Assembly (NCBI GenBank): GCA_026710945.1
Contig: JAPOQA010000040.1
Coordinates: 27,671-91,670, forward strand
Direction of reading: 5' to 3'
DNA length: 64,000 bases
Source: Chloroflexota bacterium
GTDB lineage: Bacteria; Chloroflexota; UBA11872; VXOZ01
Shown: positions 7,942 through 16,388 of the stretch, one piece after another
How positions within the stretch are numbered: position 1 is the stretch's first letter
How the letters are laid out: each line of letters starts with the position of its first letter
Translations under genes and position numbers: made by a program
The notes under the pieces: generated by a model
Database searches by the model: none
What the model was told of the DNA's origin: nothing
What the model saw: only the letters and a program-made list of their open reading frames with translations

Positions 7942-8766
7942 TCATCGTGCAATCTCAGCAAGAAGCGGTGGCACGTCGGCGATGGAATCTACAATCAGAT
8001 CGGGCTTGACGGCGGAGCACGCCAGAGTCTCATCAGAATACTTTCCCGTGCGGACCAGCACACTCAGCGCGCCTAGCGCACGTGCTCCAACGATGTCAGT
8101 AGTCACGTCATCTCCCACAACCACGATTTCCTCGGGAGAGCATCTAACCTGCGCTGCTGCCATTCTGAAGAAGTCCGGCGATGGTTTCCCAAGGACTCTG
8201 GCAGTTTTGCCGGAGCCATACTCCAAGAGCTGCACAAAGGCTCCCGTATCCAGGTTGTTACCTTCAGTGTTCACGAAGTACCTACCCTTTTGTAGAGCTA
8301 TGATCTCAGCGCCTTCCATGACATAGCGGAAGGCCGTGTTGAGGACTTCGTAACTTACGGAATCTCGAAAGTCTCCGACAACAACATAGTCTACGGCACC
8401 CTCATCGGCAAGAAAAGGTGCAAACTCGGCGGCCAATTCGTTTGAGACCAGACAATAGCTGCGTTTTCCAGGGTGCTGCATCAGGAAGCGCACTCCAGCG
8501 CTGGCGGCACTGAATACCGTCTCCTCCTCAATTGTCAAGCCCATTGCAGCTAACTCGCGATGGACGGTACTCGCGGTTTTGGAGTCGGTATTGGTAAGGA
8601 AACACACCCGAATTCCCATCTCTCTCAGCGCAACGAGAGCCTGGTCGGCGCGCGGAATCTGCACACCTTTGAAGTAGAGCGTACCGTCCAGGTCGAGCAA
8701 GAGCGCCTTGATGTGCTTTCCCTGTAGAAGAGCTTTATCGGCCTCGAGACCCAAGAGATTCCCCAT
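7942..8766 (-). CDS. HAD-superfamily phosphatase, NagD/HDHD2-like (class IIA)
   Basis: A 274-residue HAD hydrolase. Motif I is LLLDLDGTLYFKG (Asp25, Asp27), motif II is in FLTNTDSK, the Lys of motif III is in VLGKPSPDFF, and motif IV is VVVGDDVTTDIVGA. The cap between motifs II and III is the alpha/beta C2 type seen in NagD, PLPP and HDHD2. I chose the ATG at 8766, since earlier codons overlap the CoA-transferase gene; no good ribosome-binding site is visible, so translation may depend on the upstream gene 23 bp away. Such enzymes dephosphorylate nucleotides or sugar phosphates; the substrate here is unknown. Its place behind a CoA-transferase may reflect only cotranscription. Confidence 0.85.
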   Translation of the reverse strand: MGNLLGLEADKALLQGKHIKALLLDLDGTLYFKGVQIPRADQALVALREMGIRVCFLTNTDSKTASTVHRELAAMGLTIEEETVFSAASAGVRFLMQHPGKRSYCLVSNELAAEFAPFLADEGAVDYVVVGDFRDSVSYEVLNTAFRYVMEGAEIIALQKGRYFVNTEGNNLDTGAFVQLLEYGSGKTARVLGKPSPDFFRMAAAQVRCSPEEIVVVGDDVTTDIVGARALGALSVLVRTGKYSDETLACSAVKPDLIVDSIADVPPLLAEIAR

Positions 8767-8789
8767 GACTGCAACAAGACGACTGCAGG

Positions 8790-10349
8790 CTATCTGAACT
8801 TCTCGGCCAGGCCCATGGGCTCTACGCGGAAGAGGCGCAAATCCATAGGGCACAGATCGGGAGCGATATGAGGCCGAAAAGCCATGTGTGCAAGCAGGTC
8901 TCTTTCCAGATCCACGCCGGGTGCAATCTCCGTGAGTGTAAGTCCCTGATCTGTGAGAGTAAAGACTGCACGCTCGGTAACGTACGTAATGACGCGCCCC
9001 AGCGAGCGTGCGTAGGCACCGTTGAAGGTGACTTGCTCGACCGCTTGCACCAGCTTTGGGTGTTTGCCTTCGCGGGCGATTTGCAGTTCGTCGTCTTGAA
9101 TCATGACCTCCAGACCGCCAGCCGTGAACGTGCCGCAGAATACGATGCGTTTGGCATTGTGGCTTATGTTCACAAAGCCGCCTGCGCCTGGGATGACGCC
9201 CCCAAAACGGCTGACGTTTACGTTGCCGGCGGCATCGATCTGCGCTGCGCCTAAGCAGGCGATATCCAGCCCCCCGCCGTCATAGAAGTCGAACATGTAT
9301 GGCGTGTCGATCAGCGCCGTGGGCATAAACGAAGCTCCAAAAGAGAGACCGCCGGCCGGGATGCCGCCAATGGCGCCGCTTTCTACGGTCATCACCAGGT
9401 CAGCGATGATGCTCTCTTCCGCCGCGACCGCTGCCACACTCTCCGGCAAGCCAATGCCAAGGTTTACAATGTCTCCCTTTTGCAGCTCCAATGCGGCGCG
9501 GCGGGCGATAATCTTGCGTTCATCGAGGACATGCGGCGGGAAGTCCGGCGCCTCACCGCGAGTCTCTGAGACGTACGCTGGATTGAAGTCTTCACTAAAC
9601 GTCTGCCAGTGCTCAGCGGGGTCGGCCACCGCTACGACATCTACCAGAATGCCGGGAATCTTAATCTGCCGTGTGGGTAATGGAGTGGAAATCGTCCTTT
9701 CAACTTGTGCGATCACGGTGCCGCCACAGTTATGCACAGCCTGAGCCACACTGAGCATCTCGCCGTACACGGCTTCGCGTTCCATGCTGATGTTGCCGTC
9801 GGGATCGGCAGTGGTGCCCCGTATGAAACCGACGTCAAGTTGAATGCGCGGATAGAAGAGGTGCTCTTTTCCGTTCAATTCTATGAGTTGCACCAATTGG
9901 TCGGGTGTGGAGGCCGGGTTGACCCGACCCCCTTCCAGACGCGGGTCTACGAACGTGTGAAGGCCAACGTGTGTGATCGTGCCGGGCTTGCCCGCGGCGG
10001 TGTCGCGAAAGAGATGAATGATGACACCCTGGGGAAAATTGTAGCCTTCGATCTTGCCGTCGAGGACGAGCTGGCACAACTTCGGCGCCAGACCCCAGTG
10101 ACCGCCGATAATACGCTTGACAAGCCCCTCATGGCCAAAGTGATTGAGGCCGCGCGTCTCGCGGTCACCCTGCCCGGCGCCATACATGAGCGTCAAATTT
10201 CGTGGTTCTCCGGTCTGCAAGAAGCGCCGCTCTACTGCCGCGGAAAGCGCCTCCGGATGTCCGATACCGACGAATCCGCCCACGCCAATGGCAGCGCCAT
10301 CCTGGATGAGCCATACCGCCTGATCGATTGAGAGAAACTTGCCTCCCAT
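8790..10349 (-). CDS. Acyl-CoA:acetate/3-oxoacid CoA-transferase, alpha-beta fused (YdiF type)
   Basis: A 519-residue family I CoA-transferase with both halves in one chain. The N-terminal half starts with DGAAIGVGGFVGIGHPEAL; the C-terminal half has NLGIGLPESVA and the catalytic Glu in VESGAIGGIPAGG. It would move CoA between acyl-CoAs and acetate, acetoacetate or propionate. The ATG at 10349 is chosen because GGGAGG lies 5 nt before it; the 21 residues in frame upstream lack family similarity. It leads the HAD gene and sits on the same strand as thiolase and fabG, consistent with a ketone-body or short-chain acyl-CoA pathway. Confidence 0.92.
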   Translation of the reverse strand: MGGKFLSIDQAVWLIQDGAAIGVGGFVGIGHPEALSAAVERRFLQTGEPRNLTLMYGAGQGDRETRGLNHFGHEGLVKRIIGGHWGLAPKLCQLVLDGKIEGYNFPQGVIIHLFRDTAAGKPGTITHVGLHTFVDPRLEGGRVNPASTPDQLVQLIELNGKEHLFYPRIQLDVGFIRGTTADPDGNISMEREAVYGEMLSVAQAVHNCGGTVIAQVERTISTPLPTRQIKIPGILVDVVAVADPAEHWQTFSEDFNPAYVSETRGEAPDFPPHVLDERKIIARRAALELQKGDIVNLGIGLPESVAAVAAEESIIADLVMTVESGAIGGIPAGGLSFGASFMPTALIDTPYMFDFYDGGGLDIACLGAAQIDAAGNVNVSRFGGVIPGAGGFVNISHNAKRIVFCGTFTAGGLEVMIQDDELQIAREGKHPKLVQAVEQVTFNGAYARSLGRVITYVTERAVFTLTDQGLTLTEIAPGVDLERDLLAHMAFRPHIAPDLCPMDLRLFRVEPMGLAEKFR

Positions 10350-10708
10350 CCATCCTCCCTGCGTGTCGCTATGTACTCGGGCGGAATGCCCGATCGAAGA
10401 TTCTGAACTCATGCCGCACCCGATCTGCGAGGGTGAGGGAAATTACCCTTGTGTCCAGCTGTGCATCTTGTAGCCAAGTTGCTGACCTTTATGATAGCGA
10501 TTCTCAGATGGGATGTCTTTGCGGCCTCGCTGGGTAGTGTTTACCATTGAGATGCTGGTGTGCAGCGCGCTCGAGCGCTGGAAGGTGGAAGAGTTCGCAG
10601 TGCAGGCACGCCCCCGTCGCACCGGCCCGGCGCAGTCACATTTACATAATGGCCTGAATAGGTGCAAAGTTTCAGATTCTCTTGCTTACGGAAAATGAAG
10701 GAAAGCAC
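10350..10708. other. Divergent intergenic region
   Basis: A 359-base region between two divergent genes. It must hold promoters in both directions, but I see no promoter pair strong enough to call and no repeat or RNA structure. Confidence 0.4.
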
Positions 10709-11785
10709 ATGCCAGTGGAGACATTTTCAGTTTGGGCTACCGGCTGCGCGCATGTAGGCACAGACAAGAGGTTTGGCCGCGAGAGCTTGGCCGAAGCGAT
10801 TCGGCAGTCGGAGTTTGGCGGAGCTGAAGGAGGGCCGACGTTTCAGTGGGACATCATGCTTCATCTCGGCGACCTCTCCGGCAATCAGGGCTCGCCTGAC
10901 GATGCGGAAGGTGAGGAAGTTGTGCGCCAGTTCGGCGCGGCGCAACACCACCGACGCGAGCACTTTTACAACCTGGTGGGCAACCATGATGCTACGTTCC
11001 ATACGGAACCGACTCAATGGTGGTTCCGCAAATGGGTTGACCCCACGGGTGAAAGTCGTCAGTTCTCCGGGGTGAATGCGGCGCAGCGACCGTATCCCAT
11101 CGAGGGATCGTGGGAGCGGTATGCAATTCGTGTCGGCAACATGTTCATTCTCATGATGGGCGACCGCAACGATTTGCCGCCACCGGTGGGACGCAATCCA
11201 AGCGGCGGCGGCTACCCATCGGGTGCGGTGACTGGCGAGACTTCCGCCTGGTGGCGTGAAATTGTAGAGTCAAATCCAGATTGCATCATAGCTTCCGCAC
11301 ATCACCACATGCTCAAGGAAACTACGGTGGCTTCAGGGCCCTGGGAAGGTTACCGCAAGGATGAGAGCGGCGCATGGCGCGGGCACTACCACGGCTACTT
11401 TGCCGATGGCGGGCCGGCAGGGGCTTCGTACTTGTACTTCTTGGATGAACACCCGGACTCCCAGGCATTCGAGCGATACCTGGCAGAGCGGCCGGGGGCG
11501 ATCGACCTTTGGCTCGGCGGCCATACGCACACCCATCCTGACGACCGGCATGGCGGACGGTCGCACATTGAACGGAAATGGGACGTGAACTTCATCAACT
11601 GCGCCGCACTTGCCCGCCACCATGCCGGACGTACAACGCTGCCGATGAGCCGGCTTCTCACCTTTACCGCGGGCAGTGATGAAGTGCGCGTGCAGTGCTA
11701 CCTACACACGTCCGACTTTGCTCCCCAAGGCTGGTACGCACGAGCGGAACGCGTCATCCGGCTGGGGAAGCCGTTCCAACCGTAG
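10709..11785 (+). CDS. Calcineurin-like metallophosphoesterase
   Basis: A 358-residue protein with the block order of calcineurin-type phosphoesterases: an N-terminal GCAH (residues 12-15), HLGDLSG, GNHDA, HHHM in the middle, and GGHTHTHPD near the C-terminus. The first block is normally D-x-H; here the Asp position is Cys13, so one metal ligand is changed. AAGGAAAG before the ATG at 10709 fixes the start; nine residues upstream in frame are ignored. No signal peptide is seen, so it is probably cytoplasmic. It may act on phosphomono- or diesters; the long Gly/Trp/His-rich middle resembles predicted phosphohydrolases of the Icc group. A VOC gene follows 54 bp downstream. Confidence 0.83.
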   Translation: MPVETFSVWATGCAHVGTDKRFGRESLAEAIRQSEFGGAEGGPTFQWDIMLHLGDLSGNQGSPDDAEGEEVVRQFGAAQHHRREHFYNLVGNHDATFHTEPTQWWFRKWVDPTGESRQFSGVNAAQRPYPIEGSWERYAIRVGNMFILMMGDRNDLPPPVGRNPSGGGYPSGAVTGETSAWWREIVESNPDCIIASAHHHMLKETTVASGPWEGYRKDESGAWRGHYHGYFADGGPAGASYLYFLDEHPDSQAFERYLAERPGAIDLWLGGHTHTHPDDRHGGRSHIERKWDVNFINCAALARHHAGRTTLPMSRLLTFTAGSDEVRVQCYLHTSDFAPQGWYARAERVIRLGKPFQP

Positions 11786-11839
11786 CGGGTACCATAGAGC
11801 TGGGCGTGTCGATCCAGCCAAGAACTCCAAGGAAATCCA

Positions 11840-12262
11840 ATGAAATCTCCCATCGATGCAGAGAGATATCACTTCTATGGCATCCAGCCAGTGCTAGAAG
11901 TTGCAGATGTTGAAGCAACCGCGTCGTGGTACTGCGAGATTCTAGGCTTTACGCTCGATTTTGTGGATATGGCGCGTGGGGGTCATGCTCGAGTCTCAAT
12001 AGGCGGCGGGGGAGGCAAGAGCGTGCAACGTATGCGTTTCACCGGCTACCGCCGCCGCCACGGCACTGAACCGACTACGGCTGGATACACATACATTCAC
12101 TGTGTGCTGATCGATGAACTGTTCGCAGAGTACTGGCGGAGAGGAGTCACGATCAGACCGGAGTACGAGGACGGTCCGGTCAAGAAGCCATGGGGGCTGC
12201 GCGAATTCGAAGTCGAAGACTGCAACGGGCACATCCTGCTCTTTGCTCAAGAAGGGGGCTAG
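11840..12262 (+). CDS. VOC-superfamily (glyoxalase/bleomycin-resistance) protein
   Basis: A 140-residue single vicinal-oxygen-chelate domain: IQPVLEVADVEATASWYCEILGF at the start in the usual beta-alpha-beta pattern (given here in parts: VLEVADVE, WYCEILGF), then YTYIHCVLID and EVEDCNGHILLFAQE at the end, a typical closing motif. Candidate metal ligands are the His in YIHC and the Glu in the FEVED strand. AAGGAAATCCA precedes the ATG. The fold serves lyases, isomerases, dioxygenases and antibiotic-binding proteins, and nothing here picks one. Probably cotranscribed with the metallophosphoesterase. Confidence 0.82.
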   Translation: MKSPIDAERYHFYGIQPVLEVADVEATASWYCEILGFTLDFVDMARGGHARVSIGGGGGKSVQRMRFTGYRRRHGTEPTTAGYTYIHCVLIDELFAEYWRRGVTIRPEYEDGPVKKPWGLREFEVEDCNGHILLFAQEGG

Positions 12263-12293
12263 CGGCCGGATACCGACAATTCTCAACGCCGGC

Positions 12294-13745
12294 TCAGTCT
12301 TCCAAGGAATCTACGTTCCATTCGTCCAGAGGTGTGAACTGTGTCGTATCGAGGTCAAAGCCGTACCCGAACGGCGCGTCCACGATACTCGATACGTCCA
12401 CCCGACCGTCGCGCACGTCGAGCGCCGGAAACCCCTCGTCGTGACGGCGATAAATCGTGCCGTGGTTTGCCAGCACCTGCGCCTGGACGCGCTGCGGATA
12501 CATGCTGAGCCCCGCAAAATAGTGATGTCCGTTGCGTTCCGCGTGGTCGATTCCCAGGTTCGCTGCCACAGTGAGGTCTTGGATCATGGCAACCGGACCC
12601 ACACTGCAAAGGTCCTCGCTGCTTAAGATGTAGGCCTGCTTGGGATTGTGCTGCCGGTTGTGCTCGAGCAGGCAGGCATTCGCGATCCCGCGAAAAACAC
12701 CCTTGCAATTCTTGTGACTGCCGCCGGCATAGCCGCAAACCAGCGCAGCGGCGATACTGTTCAACTCTCCATCTGACTCATCGATGATCAATGGGGGCCG
12801 ACCGTGCCACCGCTGGAGATCCAAACGTACACAATCACTTAGAGCTACGTCTCGATGGAACGGCTGCTCCACGAAGAGCGCACGATCTAGGAAGGAGCGG
12901 AGCGTAGACTCGGACTGAATCGTCTCCCAGAATCGTTGAAACGGACCCACTTCCGTATAAAACTCGTTGCCGTCCAAAGTATGGGCAAAGCCTGCGGACG
13001 CGTGGGTTTCCATAATCCGGGCAATGCGCTGCAAGCGCTCGACATCAACATCGGTGTTGCCCGATAGCTTGATCTTGAGATGGGTAAGACCGTAGAACTG
13101 CACGCTTGCCTCTAACGATTGCGGCAAGCCGTCGGTCAGGCGCTCATCTTGCGGGACCTCGCTGTCGGTTAGCGGATCGGCCAAGCCGACTGTATGCCGA
13201 ATAATCATCGTGCGATTGGCATGTTTTGGCAGTAGGTCAGCAGGTTCGTAACCGCTGAGTTCTCCATGAAGGGCGTCGAGGCGGACCCCGAGTGAGTTGT
13301 CTCGCATGGCCCGCGCAAGAGTTCTCCCGGTAGCGCGGCAGAAGGCGTCGATCAATGCCCGCTCTACCATGCTTACGCCAAACCCCCATAGGAGGGGTGG
13401 ATAGCTCGTGTCGGCTGCCCAGGTCGATTGGTGCTGGTAAATCCCTTGCCACAGGTCGAATGGGCTACTCGTCGCTGGTGAATCCAGCGCAAACTTCACC
13501 GCTTGCCGGATCACCGTCAGCATCTCGTCGAGGTCTTCCGCGAAGGTCGTATCGGGGTTCTTGGTAAACCATTTCGGCGGCAGGCCTTCCGCTGAGACAC
13601 CCATAGCCGTTGCACCGTCAATTTCTGCCGTCACGCGCAGGAAGAGGTGAGGGACAGACTCTAAAGAAGCTATACCGTAGCGAAACGGCATACGCGTCTT
13701 CATGTTGAGGACGTTGAGGTCGATGTGCTGTATGGAAATAGTCAC
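12294..13745 (-). CDS. Enolase-superfamily protein (mandelate racemase/muconate lactonizing-like)
   Basis: A 483-residue protein, longer than the usual ~370-400. It has the two-domain enolase-superfamily plan with possible catalytic residues K224-x-K226 (LKIKLSG), metal ligands Asp258 (TLDGNE), Glu293 (EQPFHR), Asp322/Glu323 (IDESDG), and a Lys region GGSHKNCKG (345-348). The start is a GTG with AGGAT upstream. It would abstract a proton alpha to a carboxylate; racemase, cycloisomerase and dehydratase are all possible. The protein is much diverged from the DgoD-like enzyme at 45556. It converges on the VOC gene with only 31 bp between. Confidence 0.82.
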   Translation of the reverse strand: MTISIQHIDLNVLNMKTRMPFRYGIASLESVPHLFLRVTAEIDGATAMGVSAEGLPPKWFTKNPDTTFAEDLDEMLTVIRQAVKFALDSPATSSPFDLWQGIYQHQSTWAADTSYPPLLWGFGVSMVERALIDAFCRATGRTLARAMRDNSLGVRLDALHGELSGYEPADLLPKHANRTMIIRHTVGLADPLTDSEVPQDERLTDGLPQSLEASVQFYGLTHLKIKLSGNTDVDVERLQRIARIMETHASAGFAHTLDGNEFYTEVGPFQRFWETIQSESTLRSFLDRALFVEQPFHRDVALSDCVRLDLQRWHGRPPLIIDESDGELNSIAAALVCGYAGGSHKNCKGVFRGIANACLLEHNRQHNPKQAYILSSEDLCSVGPVAMIQDLTVAANLGIDHAERNGHHYFAGLSMYPQRVQAQVLANHGTIYRRHDEGFPALDVRDGRVDVSSIVDAPFGYGFDLDTTQFTPLDEWNVDSLED

Positions 13746-14061
13746 TCTGGAGATCCTGGTAACCTTTTACTTGCATAATCATACTCCGAGCCACGTGCAG
13801 TTTCATCTTTGCACGCTCCGAAGTGGAGAAAGGCCAATTGGTGCACATGATACATGTGTGCTAGGCTTGCCAAGCGCCATCGATACGTCACATCGGGGCA
13901 GTCTGCGCGGGCTTGTGTTCGGGCGGGCGCTATCCCGCATTTACTCGTTGGTGAAGATGCGGGCGCGGATTGCTGAATACTCATACAGCCTTCACTTTCT
14001 TGGGTCATGATAGAGAAAGTGACTCGTATCACCGGCAGAGAGCGTAGGAGGTAGTCAGCGG
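13746..14061. other. Divergent intergenic region
   Basis: A 316-base spacer between the enolase-like gene (minus) and the LCP gene (plus). No repeat, RNA or clear promoter could be recognised by eye. Confidence 0.4.
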
Positions 14062-15021
14062 ATGAAGCGAACGCGGACGGCACGCTGGTTGAAAGTGCTT
14101 AGCCTCTGCTTATTCGCCGGCATGCTGGCGGGGTGCTCGATAGTAGCCAGCGTATCCAAATCCGATCAAGCGGTGGAGCCAATTGATGAGCGTGCTGAGG
14201 TGAGCCCTCAGGTTGTAAACATCCTTCTCCTTGGCGTAGATTCGTGGGACGCGCTGTCGGGGCGCAGCGATGCCATTGCCATGCTCAGCATCGACGTGGA
14301 CCACAAGCGCGTGCTGCTGACGTCTGTGCCGCGGGATCTGCGCGTGAGCCTGGAGGGGCTTCCGCAGCCGCAGCGCATCAACGCTGCCTACGCGCATGGC
14401 GGCGCCGAACTTGCACGCGCCAAACTTGAGCACGTCCTCGGTGTGAACATTCCCTACTATGCGGTGGTGAACTTTTCCGGTTTTGCGCGCATCGTCGATA
14501 CGCTCGGCGGTGTCTCCATTGATGTGCCAGCCGACATTGCTGACATGCAGTTTCCGGCGGCGGACGGCATCAACTACGAACCGTTCGTGCTCAAGGCCGG
14601 TGTGCAGCACCTCGATGGTGAAACTGCATTGAAGTATGCGCGGACGCGTAAGTCCAGTCCTACCGGCGACTTCGGGCGTATGTACCGGCAGCAGCAGGTA
14701 ATGTACGCGCTCAAGGCACAGGCGCTGACGCCGCGTACCTTGCTGCGTTTACCCGCGCTCTACAATGACTTCCGCCACGCGGTGAACACCAACATCTCGC
14801 TACAGACGTTAGTGCTCCTGGCCAGGTTTGCCAGGAACGTGGATGCCGACAGTATAGACACCTACGCGATCGATGAGGCGTCCGGACTGGTAACCGCCCA
14901 GTACGTGAATGGGATGTTTGTCCTCGAACCGGATCTGGTTGGCATACAGGCGGACTTGCGTGAGCGTATCGCCTCGCTTGCTGAAGAAGCGCCGCAAGTT
15001 GCTCGGTCGGCATCGCCTTAG
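14062..15021 (+). CDS. LytR-CpsA-Psr (LCP) family cell-envelope protein
   Basis: A 319-residue LCP protein, preceded by the strong site AGGAGGT. The N-terminus has basic residues, a hydrophobic stretch and the lipobox LAGC (Cys about residue 25), so it should be an exported lipoprotein rather than the usual single-pass membrane protein. LCP core motifs are present: NILLLGVDSWD, RSDAIAMLSID, TSVPRDLRV, RINAAYAHGG, GGVSIDVP, LDGETALKYARTRKSS and RMYRQQQVM. LCP enzymes attach glycopolymers to peptidoglycan or other envelope lipids, using the conserved Arg/Asp residues for pyrophosphate lipids. Its presence supports a monoderm-type or Chloroflexota envelope. Confidence 0.92.
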   Translation: MKRTRTARWLKVLSLCLFAGMLAGCSIVASVSKSDQAVEPIDERAEVSPQVVNILLLGVDSWDALSGRSDAIAMLSIDVDHKRVLLTSVPRDLRVSLEGLPQPQRINAAYAHGGAELARAKLEHVLGVNIPYYAVVNFSGFARIVDTLGGVSIDVPADIADMQFPAADGINYEPFVLKAGVQHLDGETALKYARTRKSSPTGDFGRMYRQQQVMYALKAQALTPRTLLRLPALYNDFRHAVNTNISLQTLVLLARFARNVDADSIDTYAIDEASGLVTAQYVNGMFVLEPDLVGIQADLRERIASLAEEAPQVARSASP

Positions 15022-15123
15022 TCTGCCTAGGCCCGCGACACCAATCCGGTCCGGATTTGGTCTGCTTGCCTCGTTCGGTCGCAGTAGAGGGACGGCACGC
15101 ACGTGCCGACTTGTGCCAGGTAT

Positions 15124-15150
15124 GCGCAGGTTGCAAACCTGCGCTACCGG
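15124..15150. repeat. Palindromic repeat GCGCAGGTT-GCA-AACCTGCGC
   Basis: A perfect 9-bp stem (15124-15132 with 15136-15144), followed by TACCGG. It lies between the converging LCP and mdh genes, where it could also act as a transcription barrier. Family copies are at 1094, 16229 and 36304. Confidence 0.8.
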
Positions 15151-15211
15151 AGACTGTGGAGGGTACGAAGAGCTGTGATCTCCATGCGAGAGTTGGTGCG
15201 AAAGTAGCCGC

Positions 15212-16138
15212 TTAAATGCCCATTACGTCCACTAACTCGCGTACAGCGTCCGCGGATTGGTTGAGCATGGCGCATTCGTCTGCGGTGAGATCGAGCTCCA
15301 CGATGCTCTCTACGCCACCGGCGCCAAGTTGTATGAGAACGCCGACGTAGACGCCGCTAATGCCGTACTCCCCCTCGAGGTACGCCGCGCACGGCAATAC
15401 CCGCTTTTGGTCGAGCAGAATGGCGTCGATCATCTCCACCAGCGCGGCCCCCGGCGCTTCATAGGCGCTGCCAATCTTGAGGAGGTTTACAATTTCGGCG
15501 CCGCCGTCGCGCGTGCGTTGGATTATTTCTTCCAGTCTATCGGGTGCGATGAAGTCTGAAACCGGCTTGCCGGAGACACTCGTGTAGCGCGGCAATGGGA
15601 CCATTTGGTCGCCGTGGCCGCCGAGCACGTAGCCGGTGATGTCGCGCATAGATACGCCGAGTTCCTGAGCGAGAAACGTGCGATACCGTGCCGAGTCGAG
15701 CACGCCGCCCTGCCCTACGACGCGGTTTGTGGGAAAGCCGCTAACTTTCCACGCGAGGTGAGTCATGGCGTCAACCGGATTGGTCACGACGATGATGGTG
15801 CAGCCGGGCGAGTGCTTGACGATCTCCCCTGTGACGGCAGTGATCACTTTTTGATTGACGGCCAGCAGGTCGTCGCGGCTCATACCGGGTTTGCGCGGGC
15901 TGCCGCTTGTAATGACAACAACATCTGATCCTGCGGTGTCGGCGTAGTCATTGGTTCCGACAACCTTCGAGTCATAGTTGACGATGGGCGCTGCCTGCAG
16001 GATGTCGAGGGCTTTGCCTTGTGGCAACCCTTCTACGATGTCAATGAGTACGATGTCCGCATAGTCGCGCTCGGCAAGCCGCCGAGCGCAAGAGCCGCCC
16101 ACTTGACCGGCGCCAACGATCGTCACTTTCTTACGCAT
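15212..16138 (-). CDS. mdh: Malate dehydrogenase (LDH-like type)
   Basis: A 308-residue NAD-dependent malate dehydrogenase of the lactate-dehydrogenase-like group common in Chloroflexota. The cofactor loop is GAGQVGG at the N-terminus, IDIVEG carries the NAD-selecting acidic residue, the substrate loop reads RKPGMSRDDLL (Arg at the malate-specific position), TNPVD follows, and the catalytic His is in GGHGDQMVPL. GGAGG is found upstream of the ATG. It catalyses malate to oxaloacetate in the citric acid cycle and lies next to the succinate dehydrogenase set, 250 bp downstream of it, with repeats in between. Confidence 0.95.
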   Translation of the reverse strand: MRKKVTIVGAGQVGGSCARRLAERDYADIVLIDIVEGLPQGKALDILQAAPIVNYDSKVVGTNDYADTAGSDVVVITSGSPRKPGMSRDDLLAVNQKVITAVTGEIVKHSPGCTIIVVTNPVDAMTHLAWKVSGFPTNRVVGQGGVLDSARYRTFLAQELGVSMRDITGYVLGGHGDQMVPLPRYTSVSGKPVSDFIAPDRLEEIIQRTRDGGAEIVNLLKIGSAYEAPGAALVEMIDAILLDQKRVLPCAAYLEGEYGISGVYVGVLIQLGAGGVESIVELDLTADECAMLNQSADAVRELVDVMGI

Positions 16139-16228
16139 CTATGGAAAGCCTCCAAGTTCATTCTTTCTTGCCCAGGCCGAATGGCCGGTGCATTGCTTTG
16201 ATGATTGTAAGCAGGGCGCATGAAAACG

Positions 16229-16254
16229 GCGCAGGTTACAAACCTACGCTACCC
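16229..16254. repeat. Palindromic repeat GCAGGTT-n3-AACCT-CGCTACCC
   Basis: A copy of the GCAGGTT/AACCTGC family with one base change in the second arm (AACCTACGC). Located between mdh and the HdrB-like gene. Confidence 0.7.
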
Positions 16255-16309
16255 GATGAAGGGCGGCATCTGTGTCCTCGTCACGTGCCGGCACACCGCC
16301 AGTCAAACC

Positions 16310-16333
16310 GTAGCGCGGGGGCTTGTCCCCCGC
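16310..16333. repeat. Palindromic repeat GCGGGGG/CCCCCGC
   Basis: GTAGCGCGGGGG then CTTGTCCCCCGC, the reverse complement of the core seen at 5052-5081, 5232-5261 and 32092-32116. It lies upstream of mdh and downstream of the HdrB-like gene. Confidence 0.75.
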
Positions 16334-16388
16334 CTCTGCGCCCTGTGCTGCCGTTACTCTCACTCATCAATACAAACGTGTTGAGTTG

